64,000 nt of DNA from UBA8914 sp034002905. GTDB taxonomy: Bacteria; Pseudomonadota; Alphaproteobacteria; UBA9219. The number at the start of each line of letters is the position of its first letter. Position 1 is the stretch's first letter. Location: positions 186,001-250,000 of the forward strand of contig JAVEZQ010000001.1 of the NCBI GenBank assembly GCA_034002905.1. Direction: 5' to 3'. Positions 16,738 to 24,624 of this stretch are shown one piece after another. A program made the translations under genes and the position numbers. The notes under the pieces are model-generated. The model did no database searches, was not told the DNA's origin, and worked only from the letters and a program-made list of their open reading frames with translations.

Positions 16738-18474
16738 TCATATATCAAACCCTTCTTGTTTTCTTCTGGCCAGACAGCCTCTGTTAGCGGAAGCTTTCGC
16801 CGTGACCACATGTCCGTCCAGAAACAGCGCATCAATCCAAGAAGATTTCATGAAAGTCTCAATAGCATTCTGTGGGGTTTCGACGATCGGATCGCCTCCT
16901 AAATTGAAACTGGTGTTTAAGACCATCGGAACCCCAGTCATTTTCGAGAAACGAGAAACTATGTCATGGAATTCAGGAGACAGAGCTTTGTGCACCGTTT
17001 GCAGCCTAGCTGTGCCATCTACATGTACTGTTGCCTGGGTTAGCTTTGCGGCATCTGGGCGAACATAATCAATATGCATCATGTACGGTGTGGGCCGTCC
17101 GCAAACAAAACATTCAGCGCATTTTTCTTCGATAACTACGGGCGCATAAGGGCGAAACCACTCCCTGTTCTTTACCTGGCTATTTAGCAAAGATGTTGTC
17201 CATGCATTAGAAGGATTTACCAAAAAACTCCGGTGCCCTAGCGCTCTTGGACCGAACTCACTTGCTCCAGAGAACATAGCAATGATTTTGCCATCGGCTA
17301 ACGCACAGGCAACGCTTTCCGTCAAGTTTTCGCACGGCTTTACGATTATATCTCCAGCCTTCTTCGCCGCTTCTAAAATTTCTTCAGAAGAGTAAGATCC
17401 CCCGTAATATGGGCTTGCTCCAAAATTCGGAATTACTCCCTCTTTTTGCCATATTGCCCATGCCGCTGCCCCCATGGACAGGCCGGCGTCTCCAGGTGAT
17501 GGCGGAACAATGACGTCTTTTACGGGAAGGGACATACGCAATTTTGCGTTCATCACTGAATTTAACGCGACGCCACCCGATATACACACAATTTCTGGGG
17601 AGTGTTCTGAAACCAGTCCTCTGATCCGGTTGGAAACGGATTCTTCAAGCTCATTTTGAACCCACCAAGCAAGATCAGCATCTATTTTTCTGAGAGGCAT
17701 CCCAGCTTTTCGCGCGTCCGGAAGAAGAATGCCTCTATCGGCAAACCATTGCATAAGATCGGCGATCCCATTTTCCGAGTTACGCATGCTGGATATTGCA
17801 TTTTGGTCACGACGATAAACCATATGTTCTGAGAACACATCTTTACGCCCAAATGGAGCCAATCCCATTGTTTTCCCGGCTTCGTGGTAACTTCTAAAGC
17901 CGACATATCTGGTTACTTTAGAATAAAGCTTTCCGTATCCGACATCGCCCCAATCATCATGATCGCGCGCAACCAAGGAAAGGTTCCCATTCCTATAAAG
18001 ATAGTAGCTTGTTCGTTCGAGTTTATTTAGCCCTAGTGCTGAATGCTTGCGATCGGAAAGCAAGCTTCCCTCGTTATCTAGAACCGCAATCAAAGCATCT
18101 TGTTCCTCAGCCACACAGGCAACGGAAAGAGCATGAACCTCGTGATGTGAAGGGGCGAATTTTATCTCTCCTTTGAATCCGGGCAAGCTATCCCGAACCA
18201 ATGCACAAATCGTTTCAGCGTCTTTTTTTTGAGGAGGAACGGAGAGGCCAAACGTCGATATGCCGATCAGTGAGATATCAGAAGCTTTGACTTTTGTCCG
18301 ATCAAGGATATAAGCGATTGCAGCACGGAAGTCCCCATCATATTTTTTTCTCGAAACACGCTCTTCTGCAATGGCCATCTTGACCTTATGATCTTGGACA
18401 AGCGTTACATTGCCGTCCGAGGTAAATTTTCCGTCCAATAAGGAGCAGTGAATTCCCAAAACTACATCGTTCAT
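16738..18474 (-). CDS. NodU/CmcH-type O-carbamoyltransferase
   Basis: A 578-residue enzyme that transfers a carbamoyl group from carbamoyl phosphate, via carbamoyl-AMP, to a hydroxyl group. The N-terminal Kae1-like half has the metal-binding pattern SHHEVHA and SGGVALNS. The C-terminal YrdC-like half has EFGPRALGHRS and NREWFRPYAPVV. Length and motif order match NodU, TobZ and CmcH enzymes of Nod-factor and antibiotic pathways. GGAGAG precedes the ATG. It is the first long gene of the cluster and the strongest single sign of secondary metabolism here. Confidence 0.9.
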   Translation of the reverse strand: MNDVVLGIHCSLLDGKFTSDGNVTLVQDHKVKMAIAEERVSRKKYDGDFRAAIAYILDRTKVKASDISLIGISTFGLSVPPQKKDAETICALVRDSLPGFKGEIKFAPSHHEVHALSVACVAEEQDALIAVLDNEGSLLSDRKHSALGLNKLERTSYYLYRNGNLSLVARDHDDWGDVGYGKLYSKVTRYVGFRSYHEAGKTMGLAPFGRKDVFSEHMVYRRDQNAISSMRNSENGIADLMQWFADRGILLPDARKAGMPLRKIDADLAWWVQNELEESVSNRIRGLVSEHSPEIVCISGGVALNSVMNAKLRMSLPVKDVIVPPSPGDAGLSMGAAAWAIWQKEGVIPNFGASPYYGGSYSSEEILEAAKKAGDIIVKPCENLTESVACALADGKIIAMFSGASEFGPRALGHRSFLVNPSNAWTTSLLNSQVKNREWFRPYAPVVIEEKCAECFVCGRPTPYMMHIDYVRPDAAKLTQATVHVDGTARLQTVHKALSPEFHDIVSRFSKMTGVPMVLNTSFNLGGDPIVETPQNAIETFMKSSWIDALFLDGHVVTAKASANRGCLARRKQEGFDI

Positions 18475-18529
18475 CTAATTCTCTCCGTCAGTAAGTTGTC
18501 CGTTTGTAAGCGGGAGATGCCATTTCTTT

Positions 18530-18694
18530 TTACGCAAAGGTCACGTTTCGTTGTGGTTTATAGCGCTTGACATCCCGTTTTTTCAACCGCGAATCATGGT
18601 TAACGCCTTGATTTATATATACATACAGCAATGTTGGGTCTCCATTTTGGGGTGGAAAAATTGACATCAACGGCTTAAAATCGTTTCTTTCCAT
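18530..18694 (-). CDS. Small ORF (54 aa) at the head of the biosynthetic cluster
   Basis: A 54-codon frame with AAAGGA eight bases before its ATG, ending 55 bases before the carbamoyltransferase start and on the same strand. The product begins MERNDFKPLMSIFPPQNGDP and ends in a basic stretch (RLKKRDVKRYKPQRNVTFA). It has no cysteine, membrane segment or motif that I recognise. Position and ribosome site argue that it is translated. It could be a peptide substrate or carrier, a leader peptide, or a small regulator. Confidence 0.5.
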   Translation of the reverse strand: MERNDFKPLMSIFPPQNGDPTLLYVYINQGVNHDSRLKKRDVKRYKPQRNVTFA

Positions 18695-18736
18695 CAAGTT
18701 ATTCCTTTTCGCTATTCTCCATCTATTTTTCCGCGC

Positions 18737-18753
18737 CTTCCCAAATTGGGAAG
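18737..18753. repeat. 17-bp palindrome between the MBL gene and the small ORF
   Basis: CTTCCCAAATTGGGAAG is a perfect palindrome around a single centre base. It lies 8 bases after the MBL hydrolase stop and about 43 bases before the small ORF. No T-run follows, so an operator for the downstream cluster fits better than a terminator. Function is inferred. Confidence 0.4.
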
Positions 18754-18760
18754 CTCGGTC

Positions 18761-19471
18761 TCAAAGAGTAAGTACGCTGCCCTCGTGAGAGGGAGCGAAA
18801 CCTTTCCCAAAAACGCCCCGAAAAACCCTTTCAGCCTTTCTTCCCGCGCAATGTGTAGGCGAGACCATCCTTATCCCTTCGTTTTTCAACTCGTTGGCAC
18901 ATGCGTAGATTCCATCCGTCTTAGCGTGCATAAGGTGCAGGCCTCCGATGACGCCATAAATGGGCGCGCTAAACGTTTCTTTTGCCTTTCTGACGATGGC
19001 AACGATACCGGGGTGAGAACACCCAACCAAAACGACAAGACCCTTTTCTGCCTTTATCAGGATGAACTGCTCAGCAACGGACTTCCCATTGAACGTGCCG
19101 ATCATCTCTTCAGAAAGCAGGATGTCCTCTTTCAGCGTTTTGATCCCCGGTGCATCAATGAGGTTGCCTCCGGCAGCGGCGACACGTCGCTTGACGGCAT
19201 CCTTGGCTGTTGCCGGAAGATAAACGTCAATGCCGGGACGCTTTTCAAGAAACGTCCATAGTCCGCCTGTATGATCCCAATGATCATGCGAAAGAACGAC
19301 GGACTGGATCGCCGAAGGATCGACCTGCGCTTTGCGAAGCTTTCGCTCCAGCACGCGATAGTTGGCAAAGGTATCGAAGAGGATCGTTCCATCGACAAGA
19401 TACGACAGCCCCCAATAGCCCAGCCAAAGTTCCCAAGGCCTTGATCCAACCGCGAGCAGTTTAATGTCCAT
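18761..19471 (-). CDS. MBL-fold metallo-hydrolase
   Basis: A 236-residue metallo-beta-lactamase-fold protein with the metal motif SHDHWDHTGG (HxHxDH) and later ligands in GCSHPG and GGLHLMHA. It resembles the MBL group annotated as related to dihydropterin ribofuranosylaminobenzene phosphate synthase. I chose the internal ATG because AAAGGCTGC precedes it; a longer frame would add 17 residues without support. It follows the unknown 321-residue gene by 62 bases on the same strand, so they are probably co-transcribed. Substrate unknown. Confidence 0.8.
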   Translation of the reverse strand: MDIKLLAVGSRPWELWLGYWGLSYLVDGTILFDTFANYRVLERKLRKAQVDPSAIQSVVLSHDHWDHTGGLWTFLEKRPGIDVYLPATAKDAVKRRVAAAGGNLIDAPGIKTLKEDILLSEEMIGTFNGKSVAEQFILIKAEKGLVVLVGCSHPGIVAIVRKAKETFSAPIYGVIGGLHLMHAKTDGIYACANELKNEGIRMVSPTHCAGRKAERVFRGVFGKGFAPSHEGSVLTL

Positions 19472-19533
19472 GTTTGCAGCCTTTCTGTAACAACAAAGCA
19501 AGCGTAAGATTCCTCCTGCCAAATAACAACGCC

Positions 19534-20499
19534 TTAAAGAACAATATCCAACGGTTTGACATCTTTCTTGCCCTCGATCGTTTTCGGACGTCTCGCCTCA
19601 ATGTCGAAGCAGGATTTGCCGCAGAAGGCAAAGTACGTTGGTAAATCAAGACCATAAAACGCTGTCGCAAGCTTATGCCCGTCCAAAACGTTATCTATGG
19701 AGCAAAGCGGGTAAATGCCGATGTGCGAAGTGAACTTGTCCTTCACTTTGTTGTTGGCGATATCGTACCGGATGGCTCGCAATGTCGCGGCGTTGCCTGC
19801 GGCACAGTTGGGTTTGTCGTTTGTTAAGACGACAATCCGCTCGTTTCCCACGACCATTTCCCAATCATCGCCATTTCTGACGAACTGGCCGTTCTCGTCC
19901 TTTTTCTTGCTCTTGATGTGACGCTTGAACCGATCAGCCATATTCTTTTCGCTGCAGTAATGCAGGTCAATCTGTCTGCCCAGTCTGGCGGAATAGCGGA
20001 GCAACAAATCGTTTATCTGCGGAGGGATGATGTATGGCGAAACAGCTTCCTTCCTGTAGGCGTTCGCATTTCCCTCATCGGTTCCGGCATCTTTTTCCAT
20101 GTAGAAATCGTTCAGCGGGACAAGGAACTCGGCTCGTTTCCCGAACTCCTCCTGCAAATGCGCGATCAGGCCAAGCGCCAAATCGGCGGATTTTACGACT
20201 TCTTGTCCGACGTTAAATCTGTCCTTCAAATTGACGACCGTGTGTCCTCCGGCGACGATGGCTTTATCTGTAATTTCCGCTCCGGCAAGACGGGCTAGAA
20301 CCGAAACTGTTTTTTCAATTTCCGGATGATTCTCTCCTTCATAGATTTTTTCTATGCCCGTCGTTGACGCTTTGAAAACGACCAACTGATCTGGCCCTGT
20401 CCATGCCTTTGTGCAATTGCATCGGTAGTCGGGATAAATAACCCTGCTAACGTTTAGTGCATCATAATCCTTGATTGCCTGAAGTTTTTCTATCGCCAT
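19534..20499 (-). CDS. Unrecognised 321-aa protein with conserved-looking cysteines
   Basis: I do not recognise this family. The protein is soluble, with no signal peptide or membrane segment. It carries CNC at residues 27-29 and further single cysteines, including HYC, PNC, PLC and a C-terminal FCGKSCF (CGxxC) near the end, so a metal site is possible. It also has a LAGAEITDKAIVAGGH segment. AAAGGATATAG lies before the ATG. It sits between the Nudix protein and the MBL hydrolase genes on one strand, hinting at nucleotide- or cofactor-linked chemistry. Confidence 0.7.
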   Translation of the reverse strand: MAIEKLQAIKDYDALNVSRVIYPDYRCNCTKAWTGPDQLVVFKASTTGIEKIYEGENHPEIEKTVSVLARLAGAEITDKAIVAGGHTVVNLKDRFNVGQEVVKSADLALGLIAHLQEEFGKRAEFLVPLNDFYMEKDAGTDEGNANAYRKEAVSPYIIPPQINDLLLRYSARLGRQIDLHYCSEKNMADRFKRHIKSKKKDENGQFVRNGDDWEMVVGNERIVVLTNDKPNCAAGNAATLRAIRYDIANNKVKDKFTSHIGIYPLCSIDNVLDGHKLATAFYGLDLPTYFAFCGKSCFDIEARRPKTIEGKKDVKPLDIVL

Positions 20500-20556
20500 A
20501 ACTATATCCTTTCCTCAGTTTTCTTGTTGAAATTCTCTCGCTTGAACACGTTTCCT

Positions 20557-21069
20557 TTAAAGCAGCGATCGGCTGTTGTATTTTTCTCTTCCACATAATG
20601 TCGTTTCATCGTGCTCATCCTTGATTTCCTCGGAGATCAGGACGCGATGGGCGGCATCGATCAGTGAGCGGATAAGGTCGCCTTGCCTTCCGGATGTTCT
20701 GAAAAACGTTTCTTTGCTCATAAAGCGGTGGGCTTGCCGTTGCCCCGGGCAAGCGGCTCCTTCGTCTGCCATCCTGCCGACAAAGACGATGGTTTGAGCG
20801 GTTTGACCGTCATGATCTTTTGTCTTGATAACTGTTACGGGTCTCATGGGGCCGAGGGCGATGTTCGCGGCCTCAAACACCTCGCGGCGCGCGGCGGCTT
20901 CAGTATCGTCGTCATCCCATTCGATGCGACCGCCCGGCAACACAAAGCGGTTTCCGCTTTTGACTGCCAGCACGCGGTTCTGGCCGTCGAAGACGACTAT
21001 TTTGACGTGCTTGGGTTCGGTTTCTGTTAAGAGTTCGATCTGTTCCAATGCGGAGGCTGCTTTAGGCAT
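20557..21069 (-). CDS. Nudix hydrolase-like protein
   Basis: A 170-residue Nudix-fold protein. The box region (FVLPGGRIEWDDDDTEAAARREVFEAANI) keeps the leading GG, RE and hydrophobic spacing of the family but departs from the consensus: extra Asp residues, and REVFEAAN instead of REVxEExG. Catalysis may therefore be altered. The start follows GGAGGTCCGTT and overlaps the upstream 90-residue gene by 8 bases. Substrate is probably a nucleotide derivative if active. Confidence 0.7.
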   Translation of the reverse strand: MPKAASALEQIELLTETEPKHVKIVVFDGQNRVLAVKSGNRFVLPGGRIEWDDDDTEAAARREVFEAANIALGPMRPVTVIKTKDHDGQTAQTIVFVGRMADEGAACPGQRQAHRFMSKETFFRTSGRQGDLIRSLIDAAHRVLISEEIKDEHDETTLCGREKYNSRSLL

Positions 21070-21334
21070 AACGGACCTCCTTTTCAAAAGAGGAACCCAT
21101 TCCATTTTCACGGCACTTAAGCTCGATGACGGCCAGCGCATTGGCGAAATGCCAAAGAGCGGCTAAGTCCTGATTGGCGAACCCTTTGGCCAGCAGGTCT
21201 TGTTGTGTGCAATCGCCGCTTGCAGCGGCTATTTCAACGATGGCATCGGCCATGCGGGCAACCGCCTCAAACCGCTTATCTGTTTGGGTCGTTATTTGAT
21301 CAACAATACGACGGGGGTGCGGGGCTCTATTCAT
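21062..21334 (-). CDS. Small hypothetical protein (90 aa)
   Basis: A 90-residue helical protein with no known motif; Ala-rich middle and no signal. It overlaps the XRE regulator gene by 8 bases and the Nudix gene by 8 bases, with GAGGAAGGCG before its ATG. Overlaps at both ends support it as a real member of the string of small coupled genes. Confidence 0.6.
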   Translation of the reverse strand: MNRAPHPRRIVDQITTQTDKRFEAVARMADAIVEIAAASGDCTQQDLLAKGFANQDLAALWHFANALAVIELKCRENGMGSSFEKEVRYA

Positions 21335-21698
21335 CGCCTTCCTCCTCGATTTGGGGAACGAAGGATGTTACGCGAACCGCTCCAGCATATGAACGGGCCT
21401 GCAACTCGCCCACGGCATCGTTTCCCGTGGGAACCGTGACAAGCGTCTCGTAATGAACGAACTGGATGCCGTTTCGCAGGAAGGTTTCAACAATCGCTGC
21501 AAGCGTTTCCTTTTTGGGCGAGTAAACGCCATGTTCAATGTTCTTGATCGTCTCTGCAGACGTTCCAGCCTTATGTGCAAGTTTGTTGCGTGACCAGCCC
21601 AACAGGCCTCTGGCGGCCCGCATCTGTTCGGGGGAGATCGCGGTATGACGTGCCCCTGGCGATGCGTTATTGGTGGTGATTGAATTTGTGAAGGTCAT
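21327..21698 (-). CDS. XRE-type helix-turn-helix regulator
   Basis: A 123-residue protein with an XRE HTH at about residues 22-70: EQMRAARGLLGWSRNKLAHKAGTS, then ETIKNIEHG. This is the short MRAARxLLxWS form common in alphaproteobacteria. The C-terminal 50 residues are unassigned. Its ATG overlaps the upstream stop (ATGA), with GGAGGATACC in front. It probably controls this string of small genes. Confidence 0.8.
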   Translation of the reverse strand: MTFTNSITTNNASPGARHTAISPEQMRAARGLLGWSRNKLAHKAGTSAETIKNIEHGVYSPKKETLAAIVETFLRNGIQFVHYETLVTVPTGNDAVGELQARSYAGAVRVTSFVPQIEEEGDE

Positions 21699-22129
21699 TG
21701 GTATCCTCCTGCTTTTCTGTCCTCGATTTCCTCATCGAGGTATTTCAGCACCAGATCGGCAAGTTGCTCCATTGATGCTTCCGCATAGAACAGCCATTGT
21801 TTTCGACGCACCTTGCGCTGCTGAAGACGGTCATAAAATTGGATGAGGGTTTCCCGATCCTCGGGCAAATGCGTTATTTCTCGCTTTTGAAGATCTTCAA
21901 TATGCAAGTTGAGCGCAGCGTCGATTTTTGTTGCCCACTTGTCTTCAAAAAGCTCGATGGCCTTTTCAGGGAATGTTTGTTTGAGGTGCAGATTGCAGAA
22001 CTCGTCCATCAGTCTGGCGAGGGCGACAATTCGCTGTGCGGCTTCTTTTGATTTGGCGTTCTCGCTCTGCGAAATCATGCACTGAAACGCCAGCATAAGG
22101 CAGAGGCGCATTTGTTCGTCATTAGTCAT
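21695..22129 (-). CDS. Hypothetical helical protein (144 aa)
   Basis: A 144-residue, all-helical, charged protein with no recognised domain. GGAGGCTGCC lies directly before the chosen ATG; an ATG 12 bases earlier is possible. It overlaps the upstream 98-residue gene by 8 bases and the XRE gene by 4. The tight packing is typical of mobile-element or plasmid-like operons. Confidence 0.6.
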   Translation of the reverse strand: MTNDEQMRLCLMLAFQCMISQSENAKSKEAAQRIVALARLMDEFCNLHLKQTFPEKAIELFEDKWATKIDAALNLHIEDLQKREITHLPEDRETLIQFYDRLQQRKVRRKQWLFYAEASMEQLADLVLKYLDEEIEDRKAGGYQ

Positions 22130-22418
22130 GGCAGCCTCCAATAACTAAGGCCTGCGGCCAGAAACGTGAGAGCACGCGTGCCAGTCGCCCAATTGTGTTC
22201 AGGTCGCGCGAAGACGGTTCTGGCAGTGAGGAATTGGAGAGATACAGGAAAGTGACACCATGCATCTTGACCGCTTGCGTAAACGCATCACGCTCAGCAT
22301 CTGATGAGAAATTGTCTTGGATGATTTCGATAGCGACAGCTTCCGATGCCGGTAGGTGTACCGCTTGCTCTTGCATTTCTGCAAAGGGTAAGGCAATCGC
22401 TGTGTTATCGTTTGTCAT
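22122..22418 (-). CDS. Small hypothetical protein (98 aa)
   Basis: A 98-residue protein beginning MTNDNTAIALPF, with a central FLYLSNSSLPEPSSRDLNTIGRLARVL region. No known motif. GAGAATTTGA precedes the ATG, and its 3' end overlaps the next gene. Same-strand coupling is the main support. Confidence 0.55.
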   Translation of the reverse strand: MTNDNTAIALPFAEMQEQAVHLPASEAVAIEIIQDNFSSDAERDAFTQAVKMHGVTFLYLSNSSLPEPSSRDLNTIGRLARVLSRFWPQALVIGGCHD

Positions 22419-22426
22419 TCAAATTC

Positions 22427-22666
22427 TCATTGATGTTGTTCAATCAATGAGGCGAGTATCGATATCGTGCGTGCGTGATTCCACAGGAGTATTTGGCCGA
22501 ATTGCTCGGTTTCAGGCCTTAAAATTGGCCGAATTTGCATTTTGGCCTTTTTAGCGCGAATTCTGTCCTTTATTGCAGTTTTGATCGGTGGTGATTTTCG
22601 TGGACCTTTGAAAGACACATGGGAAGGGCAAGTGTTTTGTTTGTCCTGATAGTCAACGATCATCAT
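22427..22666 (-). CDS. Possible small basic protein (79 aa)
   Basis: An open frame just upstream of the 98-residue gene. The product is basic in its middle (KTAIKDRIRAKKAKMQ) and ends in a helical EQFGQILLWNHARTISILASLIEQHQ that looks protein-like. The ribosome site is weak. Between it and the regulator gene at 22797 there is about 130 bases with no gene. It may be real or chance. Confidence 0.35.
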   Translation of the reverse strand: MMIVDYQDKQNTCPSHVSFKGPRKSPPIKTAIKDRIRAKKAKMQIRPILRPETEQFGQILLWNHARTISILASLIEQHQ

Positions 22667-22796
22667 CTCGAGAAACTGCTCTGTCTCCCGAGTTCTTCTT
22701 TCATTTTGTGGAGCATGGAGAGATGTTCTCCACGATGGGCGTGAGCGAGGATGCGCTTGAGAAATCGTCGCTTAGAGCCCTGACGATTGGGAAATC

Positions 22797-23561
22797 TTAA
22801 TAGCTGGAAACAAGGCGTTCCGCTGTCTCAACGCCTTCAGGCAGAACTACCCGACTGCCGAGGATCGAGGCTGACCGTCTGGTGGTCGATGTCGAATAGG
22901 GCTTTGCTTTCTGCCAGCGCTCATTGAAGTACCCAACCACCTTTTTCGCAAACTTGGGTGATTCAAGCACCATATAGACCGAGTGGTTGAGATTGAAGCC
23001 ACTGTCTTGCTCAAGGGCGAACGTAACTTCATCTCCATAGGTAAAATCGGAAGTGATAAAGTTGATGGGGGGAGCGGGGTACACTCTAACTTCAAAAGAA
23101 GGAGTTCCCGGAAGATAGATACTCTGATCCGTCAATATACATTTCACAGGCGCAACGTTGCTCAAGTTCTGAAGCCGTTCGAAGTTTGTTAGGCCAGCCC
23201 GTCCTGTGGCCTTTGACAACATGTGTTGACTGCCAATGCTGCACATCAAGCCAGAGGGTTTGTTTTGAAGCATCTTCTCGATATTGGCGAAGAAGCGGTC
23301 GCAGCTGCCAAAGCCACGGAAATCCTTTATGCTGTCTGAGCGGGGCCTAACGCTGCCGTCAGGGTTGCATTCAACACCGTTGGCTTCGAACGCGCTGTGG
23401 ATATCAAGAATATTGGATTCACGAATGGGCTGATCATCTTCGAAAATACGGATCGTGCCGCGAGAAACATTTGCTTCATCGGCCAGCCTTTCGCGAGACC
23501 ACTTCAACAATGATCGCGCCATTCTGCTCTGCGCGCCTGTCATAAGATATAAATCCGTCAT
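22797..23561 (-). CDS. XRE-type regulator with C-terminal sensor-like domain
   Basis: A 254-residue protein: an HTH near the N-terminus (MARSLLKWSRERLADEANVSRGTIRIFED) followed by about 180 residues without a clear family. The C-terminal part (YMVLESPKFAKKVVGYFNERWQKAKPYS) resembles in layout the end of the regulator encoded at 24719, whose last segment also ends in a membrane-free alpha/beta fold with FEAMW. GAGAGACAG precedes the chosen ATG. Both regulators flank the divergent promoter region and may sense related signals. Confidence 0.7.
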   Translation of the reverse strand: MTDLYLMTGAQSRMARSLLKWSRERLADEANVSRGTIRIFEDDQPIRESNILDIHSAFEANGVECNPDGSVRPRSDSIKDFRGFGSCDRFFANIEKMLQNKPSGLMCSIGSQHMLSKATGRAGLTNFERLQNLSNVAPVKCILTDQSIYLPGTPSFEVRVYPAPPINFITSDFTYGDEVTFALEQDSGFNLNHSVYMVLESPKFAKKVVGYFNERWQKAKPYSTSTTRRSASILGSRVVLPEGVETAERLVSSY

Positions 23562-23595
23562 AGCTGTCTCTCGTTGGTATTTATTCGTTTTCAAA

Positions 23596-23943
23596 TCAGT
23601 TAATTAATTGTTTGACATCCAAAGTCTCTAAGAACCTAACCAGTTCATCAAAGCGACGGCCTTGTAGTTCGTTAACATCGGATAGGGCAAAATGGCGTTC
23701 AACCTGCGTCCGGATAACTTCTTCATTGACCCCAAAATCACAAGCAGTATAGGCGATAAGCGCACGAACAGATTTGTGTTCCTTCTTTTCCGGTTCTCCC
23801 GCATCACCCATTTCGCGCAGGGCAGCGAAACCCTCATGTATAAGCTGCAGCTCAGCCTCAGAAAGATCATTCGCTGCAGATGACGTTTCGGCCTCAGTAT
23901 CTGCGGCGGGTTTCAGTAAAGTCTGTTTCGGCGCTTGGCTCAT
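23596..23943 (-). CDS. Small hypothetical protein, tandem paralogue B
   Basis: A 115-residue acidic protein. It aligns with the protein encoded immediately upstream: both start MS-(Q/K), have an acidic linker, then LSEAELQLIHEGFAALRE versus LSLLTSGVVALRKAHE. Both end in an IAYxAxxxxVxEEV..V...F..(S/N)...L..R...E.(V/I)..L..L...(Q/K).IN pattern. No known domain; probably a dimeric helical module. An ATG 6 bases earlier is also possible. Confidence 0.6.
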   Translation of the reverse strand: MSQAPKQTLLKPAADTEAETSSAANDLSEAELQLIHEGFAALREMGDAGEPEKKEHKSVRALIAYTACDFGVNEEVIRTQVERHFALSDVNELQGRRFDELVRFLETLDVKQLIN

Positions 23944-23956
23944 AGTCATTTCCAGT

Positions 23957-24289
23957 TCAGTTAATAACCTTGTCCATTTTCAAATCGACAAGATATTCGA
24001 TGGCTTCTTGATACAAACGCGAGGGCAAAGCCGCCACGGCGTTAATTCCAAAATGTGCAGTCATGACTTCGCAAACCACATCTTCTCTCACGCTTTGCGA
24101 GAAGGCTACATAAGCGATCATGCCGTAGACGGCTTGAAGCTCCGTTTCGTTCAGAGGCTTTTCGTGAGCCTTGCGAAGCGCGACTACGCCAGAGGTCAAA
24201 AGGCTCAGGTCGTTCGTAGACGGATCTTGGCCTTCACCAGCCTCATTTAGGGCTTCTCCAGCGGGTTTCATGTTTTGGGGCTTGCTCAT
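23957..24289 (-). CDS. Small hypothetical protein, tandem paralogue A
   Basis: A 110-residue protein homologous to the adjacent downstream gene (matching MIAYVAFSQSVREDVVCEVMTAHF and the KxIN C-terminus), which suggests a local duplication followed by divergence. AGGTGG lies seven bases before the chosen ATG. It follows the 57-residue gene by 12 bases, so they share an operon. Function unknown. Confidence 0.6.
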   Translation of the reverse strand: MSKPQNMKPAGEALNEAGEGQDPSTNDLSLLTSGVVALRKAHEKPLNETELQAVYGMIAYVAFSQSVREDVVCEVMTAHFGINAVAALPSRLYQEAIEYLVDLKMDKVIN

Positions 24290-24301
24290 GGGATCCACCT
24301 A

Positions 24302-24475
24302 TTAAGCCGCGACAGGGGTGGGAGAAGGTTCTGTGGCGCTGAGAAAGTGAGCCCAGCGTTCTTCCAGTGTCAGAGGGCGCGGGTGCTGAATGCGATTATC
24401 TCGCTCCCAGATATGAAGAATGTCCCACATGAAGTTTTCGCCGTGTTTTTTGTAAAACGTTTCAAAATCAAGCAT
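24302..24475 (-). CDS. Small protein (57 aa), first gene of the divergent minus operon
   Basis: A 57-codon frame with an excellent ribosome site (AAGGAGATAG, six bases before the ATG). The product starts MLDFETFYKKHGENFMWDIL and contains HIWERDNRIQHPRPLTLEERWAHFL; no known family. It is the first gene after a good minus-strand promoter at 24562-24591, followed by the two paralogous small genes and the XRE regulator. Confidence 0.6.
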   Translation of the reverse strand: MLDFETFYKKHGENFMWDILHIWERDNRIQHPRPLTLEERWAHFLSATEPSPTPVAA

Positions 24476-24561
24476 TTAACTATCTCCTTGATCGATGGGT
24501 TGGCTAAAAAATCACAAAGCGCAAATTAATTTCTGTTCCTTCGCATTCTGTTTACGTTTTT

Positions 24562-24591
24562 GTTATACCATTGACACAAAGCGAAAGTCAA
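24562..24591 (-). promoter_or_regulatory. Sigma70-type promoter for the minus-strand small-gene operon
   Basis: On the minus strand TTGACT and TATAAC are separated by 18 bases, about 90 bases before the 57-codon gene. Both boxes are 5 of 6 matches to consensus. A TTGAC...GTCAA inverted repeat overlaps the -35 and spacer and may be a regulator site. Confidence 0.6.
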
Positions 24592-24624
24592 TGTAGTTTT
24601 TATCGGAAATTATTTTCGCTTTCC

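Noticed and set aside
6023..18694. Calling the cluster an albomycin or valanimycin cluster
   Set aside because: Only individual enzyme types are shared; hallmark genes such as NRPS siderophore genes or the tRNA-dependent transferase are not seen.
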